From the NCBI GenBank assembly GCA_014529385.2, contig CM043959.1:54750253-54814252 (forward strand): 64,000 nucleotides of DNA, written 5' to 3'. Below are positions 26,199 through 38,650 of the stretch, piece after piece (the first letter of the stretch is position 1; every line of letters begins with the position of its first letter). A program made the position numbers and the translations under genes. The notes under the pieces were generated by a model, which was given only the letters and a program-made list of their open reading frames with translations, ran no database searches and was not told the origin of the DNA. Origin of the DNA: Adiantum capillus-veneris. Lineage: Eukaryota > Streptophyta > Polypodiopsida > Polypodiales > Pteridaceae.

Positions 26199-26498
26199 CA
26201 CACACACACACAAGGAGATGAAGAAGAAGATGGAAATGGAGCAAGAGCACTCTTCAATTGAACAAATGAAAGAATGAGTGAATTTTAGGTTTAGTTGACT
26301 TTTATATGAGCTCGCCCCATTCACACTTGGGCGCCCATGCTTAGCCAACTAACCCTTGAATGTTCCAGTTAGAGTGCACCTCTCATCGGTGATCACTCTT
26401 ACCCTTTTTCTATTGGACCGACAAGCCCGGTATCTGACTCTACCAAATAAATAATACGGAGTTTGTCGTAGGTGATAGGAATGTTCATGAGGTTAACA
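25765..26498 (-). repeat. 5' LTR of AB (copy B)
   Basis: 734 bp. Carries two CT blocks (25995-26084 and 26150-26195). The intervening AAGGAGATGAAGAAGAAG phrase is also duplicated, so the microsatellite segment itself has been copied. A TATA-like box lies near 26310 on the minus strand. Longer than copy A because of the repeat expansion. Confidence 0.9.
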
Positions 26499-27185
26499 GT
26501 GACAATGGTACTCATTTTATAAATGGAGAGATAAAGGAACTCGCGACAAACTTCATGATAGCCCACCATAAGTCCACGCCTTATTATCCACAAGCAAATG
26601 GCCAAGCTGAGAGCACTAACAAGACCTTAATTTCTATCTTGACCAAAACAGTCAAAGCTCATCGCACAGATTAGGATTTGAAGCTAACATTAGCTCTATG
26701 GGCTTATCGTACTTCTTACAAAGTGGCTATTCATTGTACACCATTCAAAATGGTATATGGCCAAGAAGCAGTTATGCCATGGGAATTTGTAATTCCTAGT
26801 CTGCGCGTAGCTTCACAAGAAGGTTGGGATGGTAACCCTTTAGTTGAGCACTTATATATCTTTGAGAGATTAGATGAAGAAAGACAATTGGCTATGCAAA
26901 GTGCATGTGGAGAAAGATAAAAGGAAGAAATGGTTTGACCGTCATCTAAAGAACAAAGATATCAATGTTGGTGATAAAGTCCTTATGTATGGAGTGTGTA
27001 ACGAGAAGAAAATGTTGAAATATGCCGAGAAAGGACCATATAGAGTATGTGAAATCACCCCATAAGGTACCATTCGTGTGGAAACTCTTGATGAAGTTGA
27101 AACCGTTGGATTCCTCAATGGGAGAAAATTTAACAGATATTATGATCCTTTAAGCCAAGAGGAGCTACGTGCCATCCATCAAAAA
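26499..27185 (+). pseudogene. Element H1 integrase, C-terminal half
   Basis: Resumes with the second catalytic Asp (DNGTHFINGEI). It continues with YYPQANGQAESTNKTL (catalytic Glu near 26605), LALWAYRTSYKVAIHCTPF and FKMVYGQEAVMPWEF. A shift near 26890 leads to the C-terminal module KGPYRVCEI (near 27040), the GPY/F type without a chromodomain. Together with 12000-12463 this makes a complete integrase interrupted by AB. Also broken by a TAG near 26672 and a TAA near 27063. Confidence 0.88.
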
Positions 27186-27299
27186 AAGGCAGCCAAGGCA
27201 CAAACAGAATGAAGAAGATACAAGCTCAAGCTAAGGCTAAGGAGCGACAACAACACATAAGAGGCCAACCTTGGAGTTACACATGCATTCCACATTGAA

Positions 27300-28340
27300 A
27301 CAGCGGATGATTGGTTGGATTCTGACACACCTCTATGATACCCTATTGAGCTCAATAGCGCCTATGGAAAACTACTATATAACGCCTTATTAGACATGGG
27401 TGCTAAATATAATTTGTTTTCATATGGGATGTGGTGTCAATTGGGAAATCCACCTCTATTTGAGAGTACTATCCAAGTTATGGGTGTCAACAAGAAAAAA
27501 ACTATGGTTTTTGGTACCTGGCACACTTCTATCAGTTATGACAATGGGGTTGTAGCTCAAGACTTTTTGGTAATGTCTGTTGGAACTATCGAAGGTAATA
27601 TAAACCTGGGATGCACGTAGATGATAGCGACCAAATGCCCTACTGATTGGGGGTAGGGAGTGTCACAACATAGAAACCAACTCTTAGCCTTGTCACTCAA
27701 GCCATAGTCCATGAGATATTACCTCCTGAGGAAATAAAACCAAAAACAGTGCATGTTCAGGAGGTTGAACCATATGTCCCTATAGCCCAACTCTCTAGAG
27801 CTTCAACTTCTGTAGTTGAAACAAAGCTTGAGACACACAAGGTGCATCCTAATATAATGAAGCAAACATACAAGTGGGTCCCTAAAGCTTCTTTAGGGAC
27901 CATGGTTGATGCTAAAAACAGGAGCCTTGTAAGAAAAGCCCCACTCGCTCCCAGAAATGTAAGAAATGTAAGAAAATGTTGCGTTGGATTCCTAAACGAC
28001 TATTGGAAGCCCAAGGATACTATCAAGGAAAAAATCAAATCTGGGTGCCAAAACATAAATTGTGTTCTTACTTGTCACCTTACCCATGTGAGTCAAAATC
28101 CTGTGACCATAAAGCTGATTGAAGATCATGGGAAAGGAAAGATCACAGAACGCTATACACCTGATCCGAAGCTAGTTTGGGTATCCAAGCAAGAAAGGCT
28201 TGTTTTGCTTAGCTCAACCATAAAAAAAATGAATGAAGTTTCTTGCTCTTCATGTAGTTCATATACGGAAATAGAAGCCTTGGCACAACCTCCACCTACC
28301 ATTGTACATATCCATACAAACAAGAAAGAGATTTGACCTC
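27300..28340 (+). pseudogene. Element H1 extra ORF downstream of integrase, with protease-like motif
   Basis: A frame near 27345-27617 contains NALLDMGAKYNLFSYGMWCQLG, the layout of a retropepsin active site (D-x-G-A) and flap region, although a protease already lies upstream at 9029. A second frame, 27749-28336, begins with a degenerate spacer and contains KQTYKWVPKASLGTMV, which AB and C keep next to their protease. The rest (LTCHLTHVSQNPVTIKLIE) is not recognised. Broken by stops between the two frames. It may be a second protease-like or dimerisation domain; function is unknown. Confidence 0.55.
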
Positions 28341-29081
28341 CCGTTGTATGTTCACGACCTACAACAACGTTGCAAACAAACTCATGGGAGAGTACCTTAC
28401 CACCCTTGCAACTAGATGAAATGCACCCTTGCAACTAGATGAAATGCTAGGGCAGTAAAACTATTGGTCAAAGTCTTCACCCTTAAAAACTTAGAACAAT
28501 CGGTTTCAAAAGGTGACTACATCATTCCAAAAGGTATGATCTACCCAAGGAAGGGGAAAGTGTTTACTGAATCCATCATTCACTTGCTCCCCTCTTAACC
28601 TTCCTCCCTGACCTCTCAATCTTCCAATCTTAGGGAATGTATATATAAAGCCTTATACTCACAAAAACCAAAATAAAAAAGTAAAAAAGCAAGAGCCACC
28701 AAAAAAAATATGGAAACCTACAAGTTCTATATATGGCACAAAATCATAAAAACACATTATGCACAAGGACACGACCTTTTTACATTACCCTTATAATATT
28801 TTCACTCTAACCATCATCTATCTGTGTGTATAGATATGGCCAGTACGCTAGAGTCATCCACTCCTACCTTGGGTCAGAGGTACCCTCTTTACTTAAAACA
28901 AGTGTTTCACATAGTCTACCCGGTGCTTGCATGTGTATGGGATTCGGTAGGTACGCTAGCATGTGAGAGGAATTTCAAGGAGTTAGAATGGCTGATATGT
29001 CTCTTGACCACAACTGATCCTTACTTCGTAGAGAGTGTCTCTCCCATTGCACAAGCCTACACTTTTGACCAAGATGACTAT
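28341..29081 (+). other. H1 3' end, mostly non-coding
   Basis: 28380-28700 is homologous (inverted) to element C 35580-35890, including CTTAGGGAATGTATATATAA. A 24-bp tandem duplication lies at 28405-28440. The frame 28824-29093 has no recognisable domain. The H1 3' LTR is not visible; H2 inserted at 29082. Confidence 0.55.
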
Positions 29082-29539
29082 TGTAGAAGGTGATCAGGAC
29101 AATCCCAGTAGGCGAGAACTGTCCCTTAGAAGGCCGAACAGTGGATCAATCACACCAGCAATAATTATCGTAGGCAGTTACTACAGTAACTTGTGGAATC
29201 TATAAATAGGACCCACTAGATTGTAATCTAGGTTCTTACTTCTTAGTTTCTTGGCTTAGTTGCTTAGCTCTCCAAGCATTCTCGATTTACAATCTCTTCG
29301 CCTCTAGCTTCACTATGTAATCATTACTTGTGTAATCATTCGAGCTTAAACTCATCACACATTGTACCGGTTGTCCTTGAGCTATTAATCTGAATCTGCA
29401 AATACTTTTCCAGTCGTCCAGTATGTCTCTTGTCTAAGTATACTATTCCATTTCAGTTAACTATTTCAGTCCAGTCAGTTCTCTATTTCAGTTTCACTAA
29501 CTAAACTGACGACCTAACTAGTAGCTTTAAATTCTAACA
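29082..29539 (+). repeat. 5' LTR of element H2
   Basis: Starts TGTAGAAGGTGATCAGG and ends ...ATTCTAACA, followed by a primer-like site. TATA box CTATAAATAGG at 29200. Its first about 63 bases recur inverted at 40908-40846 behind a polypurine tract, identifying the matching 3' LTR. Confidence 0.85.
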
Positions 29540-29540
29540 C

Positions 29541-29552
29541 TGGAATCAGCTA
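29541..29552 (+). promoter_or_regulatory. Primer-binding site of H2 (Met-like)
   Basis: TGGAATCAGCTA lies one base after the LTR. It is one or two changes from the initiator-Met site TGGTATCAGAGC seen at 61422 and 63819. Confidence 0.5.
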
Positions 29553-29650
29553 TATGAAGAGATTAGCTCCAATTCCATTTTGGCAATCATGGTGGTTAGA
29601 GCTATTCACTCAAGACTAGAAAACTCTTATCTCCCAGTTAGAATTTTCTG

Positions 29651-31414
29651 ATGGCGCCCAAAGCTAGTCATGGTCGTAAACCATCAACCCGGTTAGGCAC
29701 TTATTCCAACCACGTCGACCCTATTCTGGAGGAATCAGAAAGAGAGTCTGCTCCTAAGAAGGACCCGATGACTGAGACTGAGGCTCAAGAGGAGCACGGT
29801 CACACTGATGAAGCCAAGGACTCTCAGCACTACAGTCATTCTCGGAGGAGAAGGGATGAGTGGGAAGAACGCAAGACCAAGAGTTCTCGATCCACACACA
29901 GGGATGTTGGGGGCAAGGGCAGCAAGGGTAGTCATCACAGTTCCAGAAAAAAAGCCAGAGCAGAGACAAAAACTGATACTGAAGAAGAAATTGATTGGGA
30001 TGCTGATATATACCACTACAAGAAGTCTTCAAGACGGAGCCAGGCTCCCAAGGTCAGAATAAGCAGAGACAATGCTGACCGGCATAATTATATCTCTTCA
30101 TGAAAAATTTCTTCCCCAATGTTTGAAGGAGGGAAGAAAGATGATCCAGATGTTCACATCCAAGCTTTTGAACAATATGCTGAGTTGAAGAATATTGATG
30201 AAGATGACTGGGATCCTCAAACATTGAAAGATGCAGCAAGGAAATGGTACTACCATTACCCAGCTTGCCAACTTAGATCATACAACAAATTGCTCAAGGC
30301 TTTCATACTAGAATATTCAGACAACAGGGGTGATGAGGATATCCTCTGTGAGCTAGATAAGATAAAGCAAGGGAAATTATAAGTTAGAAGTTATGTTGAG
30401 AAAATCAAGGAGTTAACCAGGTAGCTGGACGAGCCACCATTAGAAAAGAGGTTACGAGCATGGTTTTTAAATCGGTTCTATAGTAAGAAGCTCAAAGAAC
30501 ATGGGTTGCATGCACCAACAAAGAAATTTAATAATTGGTACAGCGAGCTCTGAAGCTTGAAGTGCAGGCTAAAAAGGAGAGAAGTCAAAAGAAAAGGAGG
30601 TCCAGCAGTAGCAGTTCTTCCACTGAGAATTATGATTCTAGTGAGAACTCCAATAGCTCTGAAAGTAGCTTAGATGAAAAGAGAAAAAATAAGGCCAAGA
30701 AGGGGTCTTGGTCTAGAAAGATTGATGAAATGGCTCGGAAGATTGCTGAAATCAGGCAAACCAGGCAACCAGTTAAGAGAATGGAAACTTGGTGTTCAAG
30801 GTGCAAATTTAAAGACCATGTTTCCAATGTGTCCATAGTGTACCTATTGCAAAGCATATGGTCATTTATGGAACAATTGTGGTATTCACATTGATCACTT
30901 CAAGAAGGGAAAGGATTTGTCTATAGTGGCATTTACCAATGTTGAACCTGCGATAGTGGAGACAACCAGTGTACCCCAAGAGGAGAAATCAAGTACCATT
31001 TGTATTGATACTGGGCGTGGCAGGTACCAGGGAGGTACTGGTCGGGGTCGGGGTCGGGGTCGGGGTCGTGGTCGTGGTAACTTTCAAAATCAAACCCTTA
31101 AATGTTATACTTGTGGCAAGTATGGACATTTTGTGGCTCAGTGTCCAGAAGTACCTAGCACTGCGGTTTCTGAGGCGAAAGCCCCAGAGCGAGTTCCAGT
31201 ACGAGCAGTTACGCGCAGTAAAGGTGTAGTCATTGAGGAAATCCCAGATGAGCCGACGAAACCAGTTAGTTCTAGAAGTATCAAATGGGCTCAGCAGAGA
31301 GAGGTATGGAAGGCAAAGGGTAAAGACAAGGTAGTTGATGAATGGCAGGAGCAGAGAGAACTGGTGGCTAAGATCACAGAAGATCTAGCCAAGAAGCTAC
31401 CAGAGCAGCCATAA
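29651..31414 (+). pseudogene. Element H2 gag
   Basis: Starts at ATG 29651 with a basic, serine-rich N-terminus. The capsid core follows (MFEGGKKDDPDVHIQAFEQYA near 30119; LRSYNKLLKAFILEYSDNRGDED near 30270) after a TGA at 30101. Next come stops at 30380 and 30423 and a frameshift near 30535, a Ser-rich linker, a degenerate Cys-rich segment, an RGRGRG tract (near 31050) and a CCHC knuckle CYTCGKYGHFVAQC (31104-31146). Ends at the TAA at 31412. Domain order is normal for gypsy gag; the RG tract plus knuckle is an RNA-binding tail. Non-functional. Confidence 0.8.
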
Positions 31415-31859
31415 AGTTTTGATGCACGGGTCACTCAGAAGATACCAGCCCAGTCTTCTGAGGAAACAAAACCAGATCAGTTAGAGTCTGGGATTCTTGA
31501 GACTATACTAGTTGTACTTCAGGGACTGGTGGAGGAACTAGGGAATATTAAATCAGATATAGCTGCAACATGAAATAATGAAGGAGGCATAGTAGGTACT
31601 AGAACAGAGGAGTGGCACTGTGCAAATAGTCTTGATTCTTCAAGTTTTGATAATAACTCTGATCAAGAGAGAGAAGAAATTCATGGTAAGATCTATGAAA
31701 GAGTTCAGAAACTAACAGTTGAACTAGAGGACATCAGAAAATCTTTGCCTAAAGCAGCAAAATTTATCAGGCAGCGAAGGAAGGCTGAAGCGGAAGCCAG
31801 AGCACTTGACTTAGCAGTTGTCAGAGATGATGAAGTGCCGATGATCCAGGTAGACTAAA
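31415..31859 (+). pseudogene. H2 gag-protease spacer
   Basis: Polyprotein continues with a stop near 31573. Helical, charged content (TVELEDIRKSLPKAAKF near 31720). No domain recognised. Confidence 0.45.
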
Positions 31860-32273
31860 AGGTTAGAAAATAGTGGGAGTGTATCCGGTATCATATTGGA
31901 TGGAGGGGCAGGAGTAAACATCTTGGGGGCACACCTTCCGCAAAGGATGGGTATCACAAACTTGAAACCGGTACCTTTCAAAGTTTGAATGGCCGATCAT
32001 CGAGTTGTGCAGGCAACTGGGATGATAGAAAGTATGCAGACAAGGGTGGGAAAAGAAAAGTTCAAGACCAGCTTCTTGGTACTAGATGTGCAAGGTGCAT
32101 ATGGAATGCTACTGGGGCGCCCATGGTTGCGAACGGCACAGGCTGTTCACGACTATGCCAATCAGACTTTGACAATACAGAGCACCAGTAGAAGAATCTC
32201 AAGGGATTCACTATGTGTAAAACTACCATATCACATGCGTTGGAGACATGTTTGTAAAACCCCTTATCTGTGA
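31860..32273 (+). pseudogene. Element H2 retropepsin-like protease
   Basis: Active-site motif ILDGGAGVNILG near 31892, then a stop near 31986. The C-terminal signature GMLLGRPWLRTAQAVHDY lies near 32105. It would process the H2 polyprotein. It ends at a TGA at 32271, followed by about 150 bases of A/T-rich non-coding sequence (32275-32420). Confidence 0.72.
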
Positions 32274-32429
32274 ATTTTGTTAAAAATATAATGTACCCTT
32301 TTCTTTTAAAATCTGTAATTTTTTTTCGAATTTGAAAAAATAATGTCCTTTTATATAAATATTTCTGTAAGTTTCAAGAAATTTAAATACGCTTCTGTTG
32401 AACTCACGTGATAGGTTACATCTTTATTA

Positions 32430-33441
32430 GGTGACCTACCCGAGAGAATAATTCAGATCCAGACGAACAACACAAGAAGTTGGAGAAATACACTGCGACC
32501 AAAAGAGCTTTGCCAGAAGTGTGGAGTAAAGAAAATTGAGAGGATGTTGGCCGCAATAAATATTTTTCCATTAGCTGAGATAGATCTAAATGCAATATTA
32601 TTTGACAAAGATCAAGCTGAAAAGCAAAGGAAGCAATTTCTAGGTCAGTTCACCGAATTGAATTCTGGAGAATGACCTGGAAGGCCAGAGAAACCAGTTG
32701 ACTCTACAGAAGAATTATCATATTCTAGTACGCTAGCGACCTCTGAACAAGTACACTCTGAGGAAATTACTGAAATTAAAAATGATGGTTCAGAACTAAG
32801 GGGTCCATCCTAGAATTATGTTGAGGAGTCGACCAAAAGGAAGGGAGGTGGGCCTAACTGGTTGCTTCTAGATGATCAAGAAATCAAAGAATGGAACCTG
32901 GGTTCTGAGGAAAATCCTAGATTAATCAAAGTCAACAAGCATCTAGACCTAGGAATGAAAGGAAAAGCTTGAGACATGTTCCGGAAGTACGAGGACGTAC
33001 TCGCATGGGAACATACTGATCTAAAAGGGGTAGATCCAGAGGTCTGTCAACATTGAATACCTATGAAACCGGATGCCAGACCAGTGCAACTACAATGGTC
33101 TGGATAAGAAGAATCCAAATACGCTAAGAAGGTCAAAGAAGAGATCGATAACCTTCTGAAGGCTGGATTTATCACAGAAGTCACCAGTAGTGATGACTGG
33201 TTATTTCCTATTGTAGTAGTGCCCAAGAAAAATGGAAAGCTCAGAGTTTGTGTGGATTATCGAAAGCTGAATGCTCAGACCATCAAGGATCCTTTTCCAT
33301 TACCTTTTACAGACATGCTTCTTGATGAAATTGCAGGCCACGAGATGTATAGCTTTATGGATGGCTATAGTGGTTATAATCAGCTACAGATTTCTCTTGA
33401 AGATCGGAGTAAACTACTTTTATGGCTGAATGGGGAGCATT
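32430..33441 (+). pseudogene. Element H2 reverse transcriptase, N-terminal half (split by C)
   Basis: Linker with stops near 32675, 32810 and 32970, then MFRKYEDVLAWEHTDLKGVD near 32978 and the RT fingers: VVVPKKNGKLRVCVDYRKLN (near 33213) and YSFMDGYSGYNQLQISLED (near 33348). A one-base shift near 33412 precedes the break at 33441, just before the conserved MPFGL motif. The missing half, with the catalytic DD, is on the opposite strand at 47194-46804. The two join in frame once element C and one 5-bp target copy are removed. Confidence 0.88.
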
Positions 33442-33672
33442 TGTGCGCGTCTGTCGCACGTGTCAATGCAAGGGACTTGCCGATACACTGTGTGCGAGCC
33501 ACAAATGGCTCCAAGCATGCAACTAGCCTAAACTAGTAAGCTCAAATATGGTGATGGTGTGTCACTCACCGCTCTACGCTTGCTGTCGTGGAGGATTCCT
33601 CGCATCGAAGAAGAAGGAGCCACCGTTGCGCCGCGCTCAACCGCTTTGCCGCCACCGTGCTATCGTCGCAAT

Positions 33673-33762
<90 letters not shown>

Positions 33763-34107
33763 ACACACACACACACACACACACACACGCATGCATACAC
33801 ACACACACACACACACAAGGAGATGAAGAAGAAGAAGATGGAGATGGAGCAAGAGCACTCTTCAATTGCACAAATGAAAGAATGAGCGAATTCTAGGTTT
33901 AGTTGACTTTTATATGAGCTCGCCCCATTCACACTTGGGCGCCCATGCTTAGCCAACTAATCCCTTGAATGTTCCAGTTAGAGTGCGCCTCTCATCGGCG
34001 GTCACTCTACCCTTTTTCTATTGGACCGACAAGCCCGATACCTGACTCTACCAAATAAATAATATGGCATCCGTCATAGGTGATAGGAATGTGCGTGAGG
34101 GTTAACA
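33442..34107 (-). repeat. 3' LTR of C (copy C)
   Basis: 666 bp, same family as copies A, B and D. CT run 33673-33757 next to a CA tract with a CGCATGCATA interruption. TATA-like box near 33915 on the minus strand. Confidence 0.9.
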
Positions 34108-34122
34108 TGACTCCCTTCCTGA
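34108..34122 (-). promoter_or_regulatory. Polypurine tract of C
   Basis: Minus strand ATCAGGAAGGGAGTCA immediately before the LTR, as in AB. Confidence 0.75.
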
Positions 34123-35863
34123 TGTAGATTCCGTCCTCGGAAGCTATTGAGTTGAAGCTTTTTCATTGAGGTGGAAGAGCATTTAAGATGAATGTCCTTA
34201 GCTTTCTTCAATCACTGCAAAATTCAAACAACATTGGCACAGTAATTGCGTTCTCATATACAATTAAAAAGCATATGCAGTTTTAGGCACACAAACTGAT
34301 TGGTAGCAGAATTTTAAACCATTTATTGTCAGCAATAAATATTAAATTGTAATATAATCAAACGCATAAACAGTTATGAAGGTCAAAAACTAAACAAGTC
34401 TGGGGTCGCTAATTCAACGATCGAATGGAATTAGAGGTCAACTATTAATACCATGGGAAAAGCTTCTCAATTTTCTCCGGTCAATTAAGTTGTTTAATCA
34501 CGAGAGCCAAGTATTTCATGTCCGAGGGCTGATAGAGACTATACCTAGAAGACCTTGTAGTTAAGCTACAATAAAAGGAATTGCTCATGAAATCATCGCC
34601 TGACTTATTTCCTTTTCTCTGACCCCCCAAAGTCTTTTCACATTGTTTCAATTTTAATGTGTGTGCTTATTTTGTATGCCTTGGGTTTTGTACTTTTCAA
34701 GGAAAAGCGCCCACACTGGGAACCTCTAGGGCTCTAGTACCATAGGCGATACATGTGAGTAAAGTACCAAATCAAGCTGAGATTTCTCTTCCAGCTTAAG
34801 ATTTTTACATTGTGGCACTTTGATTTGTTTTGTTTATACGTTTTCAGCATTTTAATTTTGTAACTTTGGGGGGTCGTATAACAATGTTACCCTTTCCAGG
34901 TTCATCACATTAGTAAACTCCCTTTATAACACTTAATCTAAAGGTCAATAGGGACTAAGCCCACTAGAAAGCCCTAGTACATCACACACAATGCTGCCTA
35001 AATCAGATTAAGAACCTAAGTAACCATTGATTATTAGGAAGCTATCCCCATGGTATTAAGCGACGATCTCTAACGCCTAGCTTGGTCAAACTAGCTTAGT
35101 CGGACTGCTTGATTTTAAACCTAAACAAGTGACAAGTGATTATGACAAAAAGTTACATTGAATTTAATGTTTGATACTAAGAAAATGTGCTGAATATTTT
35201 GCTACCAATCACAATTAAAGCAGACAAACATGGATGCAAAAAGATAAGGGGCAATGCTAATGGACAAGAAACACCTGTTTGTGTTGATGGTCGTGCTTGA
35301 TTGGAAGTGTAAACGAGAAAAAGATTCCATGAAGGTCCAAATCCTAATAACAGCAATTGTTCCTGTACACACTAGGAAACACAAAGAATACCTCTAGGAG
35401 GCACATCAGTGAGAAGAAAGAACTTTGCTAATCACTCAACTCTAAAACTGAAACACTCCTATTGTAATAATCCTACCTACCCTCCATCACTCGAGTGATG
35501 AGGATCAAAGGTGTTTGATGACATAGGTCTCTGTTTCAGTGTACCGAATGTGAATGTATAGGTCTGGTCAATGTTTTGACTTTTATTGTGCATACTTGTT
35601 TGCTAATTGCTCTTGCTCTTTACTTTTTCTCTTTTTTGTGAGTATAAGACTTTATATATAAATTCCCTAAGATTGGTGATTGAGAGGTTAGGGAAAGAAG
35701 GGTAAGAGGGAAATAATTCAATAGGCTAACGTGAATGAAGACTTCCCCCCTTCCTTGGGTAGGTCATACTGTTTGAAATGTGCTTGTCACCCTTTGAAAC
35801 CAATTGTTCCAATTGGTAATAGGTGAGGATTTTTGCCAGTAGTTTTCTATTACCTTAGGTTCC
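34123..35863 (-). other. C 3' non-coding region
   Basis: Homologous in part to AB 13101-13548, to 54300-55355 (inverted) and, around 35580-35890, to the 3' end of H1 (28380-28700). The last match ties the C/AB family to H1. No supported gene. Confidence 0.7.
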
Positions 35864-36660
35864 TCATCGAGTTGCATGGGTGGTAAGGTATGTTTTCTTC
35901 AGTATATTAGGATGAGTCTTGTCAGAAGCTATATGCATTGCTTCTAGCATATTTAAGGGTACGAGTGATTGCATTTCATCCCCCTTCGATGTTACCCAGG
36001 TTGTCTCCCTGTTTCCCCAAGTGTCTATGGTTGCTACTAGGTGGACCCAATCCACATTGTCCAGCTCAGTCATCCCAAGTAGTACATCGAATCTTCCCCA
36101 ACATCAGTGTCCGCTTTACACGTGTAACAATACTGCAATGCGGCCGAGTGAACTGTGGTGTCAAATCTATGATCAATTATAAACCTGTTTCCCAGAGGAT
36201 GTGCTCAACCAGTTACCAGAACCACTCGAATGACAGAATCTTGGAACTGCAAGTAGACATGGTTTTTAGACCAGTCATGCACCATTTTTTCTTCCCTCAT
36301 GAAAGGACATCCTAAGATCATCTCACATGCCATAGTGTGCTTGAAGAAATCCATAACAATGAAGGTAACTCTTATTTTATGGCCAAGGACCTTAATAAAG
36401 TCTCTCATCGACTCTCCTTCCTCTCGTTGGGCTTTCTGGAGCTGAGAGGCTACACCCCAAAGCACTCCCTCTCCTATGTATTCTTTTAAGAACAGTCTCC
36501 TAAGAGTAGGGTAAATTGTTTTTTCTTCCACCCTTAGGGCTCTATACCAATCCCTAGCCTTTCCATTTAAGGTTAGGCTTAAAGCATTACTCTTATGCAG
36601 GTCATTGTGTTCTCCTAGAGAATCGCATATTTGTTCAAACACTTCGATATGCTTTCTCAC
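35864..36660 (-). pseudogene. C gag core fused to protease C-terminus
   Basis: The minus-strand frame 36660-36205 begins as the gag core (MRKHIEVFEQICDSLGEHND). At the gag motif MRDFI it jumps in frame to the second half of the protease (GHKIRVTFIVMDF, EMILGCPFMREEKMVHDW). The zinc knuckles and the protease active site are therefore deleted. After a stop and shift the frame 36073-35864 carries the linker and the junction HIASDKTHPNILKKTY shared with AB. C is thus a second-step deletion derivative of an AB-like element. Confidence 0.8.
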
Positions 36661-36762
36661 ATCCCCGTCTCCACTAAATTATTGTGTGAGCTTGGCTATT
36701 TGTACTGCCTTACTTCTAGGTTCTCTATCAGGCGTGTTACGCATATTCTCAGCAACAATAGA

Positions 36763-38124
36763 TCAATCGATAGCTTGAGAAAATATTGCCAAGTCACCTA
36801 AGTGAGCAGGAACCGTGGGTGGAGGTGCTCCACAGACTACATGTGGAGTAGGTATTGGCATTGGACTCGGCGCATAGGAAGCCCTTGGGTTCCACGTTTG
36901 GTACGATGTTGCGCCATGTGGCAGCCCAAAGTTCATATGTGTGGCCCTATGCATAGCAAACGTTGGATGTGGCATGCTAATGCTAGCCGGTATGGTCCCA
37001 TGGAAATAAGAACTTGGGTGTTGTGGTTGTGGAGCATAGGTAGTTGAAACAATATGAGGACCTATGGTTGTATACGATTGGTACACGCTTGTAGGTACTA
37101 TTGCAGGCATTGAGCTACTATGTAGCGGTGCTTTACTAACAAATGAGGTCCATGGCGTGTTTCTCGGCATGCCTATCATTGGGGTAGGCATGGTAGTCGT
37201 GGTGTCATCAAGGGAAAGATGAGCTAGACTTGTAAAGGTACAGCTATCGCTTGTCGGCTCAGATTGCACTAAGACCCCTGGTGAAACAACATATGGGGGA
37301 TCTATCGGACTTACCGAGGGAGTCTCCATTTGCGATATTTAGCCTTCCCTGTATCCAAGAATCTCATGAGACCCGTTGAAGAGATGTGGATCCCCTTGTT
37401 CTATCTCTCTAGCTCAATAACCCTATGGATGACCTCACAAACTCTTTGTTGTTGATCCTCCACACTAGTAGCACCCGTTGTGGATTGTAGGACATCTAAC
37501 CAACCCACGTGATAGGTGTGACCTGTGTATTGGTCGATTAGAGTCGTCGTTTGTAGTTCGTACTCCCAGTTCTCATTTAAGAACGCTCCATCTAGGCTTG
37601 AGGTGCTAGGGGTGTCCTTTGAGCTAGATGCAATGTTGCTCTCTATGGGTTGACCCTTAGTGGTCACTAATTTAGGAGCACTCAATTGCTCTCCTAGCAA
37701 AGATATTGACATAGGGGCTTTCGCTTTTAACTCTCTTCGTTGCTCCGCCTTGCGTAAGCTCTCAATTTCCTTTTCCCTAGCCGCGATGATATATCACTCA
37801 ACCTCTTACACTTCGGCAAGGCTTCTACCATCAGGTAATATAACCTCGGAGGCAAATAGCTCTTAAGAGTCAGGGGGTGCAGTGAATGGAGTATTCACGT
37901 GCACATTCTCTAAGGGCATAGGGTCTACGTTGGTCATGAATGGAGAATTTACTTTCCCACCCCCCTCATTTACATCATTAGCTCTATGTTCGGAGCGAGT
38001 GGCTCTACTAAAGGTTTCCTTCAAGCGGCTAAGCACGCTCGGCCCCGACCGTGGGCCCATGTCATGCATGTCTTGGCTTGAGCTATCGGGATTAGGCATT
38101 GGGAAACCCTCCATGACATCGTAG
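36763..38124 (-). pseudogene. C gag N-terminal region
   Basis: Minus strand from ATG 38114 (MEGFPMPNPDSSSQDMH) through proline-rich sequence to 36763. Collinear with AB 24816-24027 plus 19412-18820 and not interrupted by element N, so it shows the ancestral arrangement. Stops near 37862, 37800 and 37400. Confidence 0.7.
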
Positions 38125-38650
38125 TCAGAGGAAGACTATGTGTGGGTCTTGGTTTGTACTACCTTGGGTCCCCGCCGATGGCCCATAACCTAAGGTAGGT
38201 GGATATTGAGAACTCGCGTAAGTCGAAATGCTCTCTAGTTGCTCAGCCTCTAGCACACGACCAGAGGGCAGATGCATGTGCCTTTGGCACCCTACAAGCA
38301 TCGGCGAATAACCTCGAAGGTTCCGCTTACTTTTTTAGGCGTCCGTTTTCACTCGTTTTGTTTTTTTTATGCTTTTTAATGTTTTTTAATGATCAATTTT
38401 TGGATTAGAGCGTGTGATAGCTCAAAACGAGCGTATCGCTCAAGGGGTCGTGATGTGCTTTACAGCACAACGTTCGATTCCTTGAAGCTCCGTTGGTCCT
38501 CAAAAAGATCGATTTTTAACTATCTGTAAAGCTAAAATACGTAATTTTAAAGGGCGACTGAGGTCTGAGCCTGAGCGTGAGCTTGGGCTTGGGTCTAGGT
38601 TTGGGTCTAGGGGATATTCTCAATTCCGGTCCTACCTTTAAATTCTTTAT
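38125..38650 (-). other. C leader, second part
   Basis: Homologous to AB 24850-25370. Ends in a T/A run where the LINE tail begins. The first leader part is at 47808-48186 on the other strand. Confidence 0.7.

Larger units (their letters stand above)
33442..38650 (-). mobile_element. Element C: pol-less LTR retrotransposon, 3' part (rest at 47195-48186)
   Basis: Minus strand: leader (to 38650), gag-protease (38124-35864), 3' region, polypurine tract and 3' LTR 33442-34107. The 5' LTR, primer site and first leader part are not upstream on this strand; they lie on the plus strand at 47195-48186. The flanking bases are GCATT at 33437-33441 and GAATT (minus strand) at 47194-47190, a 5-bp target duplication with one mismatch. 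So the two pieces are one insertion into H2. Confidence 0.83.

Noticed and set aside
29735-30032. Minus-strand frames opposite H2 gag
   Set aside because: Shadow frames; the plus strand carries the gag sequence with capsid motifs.
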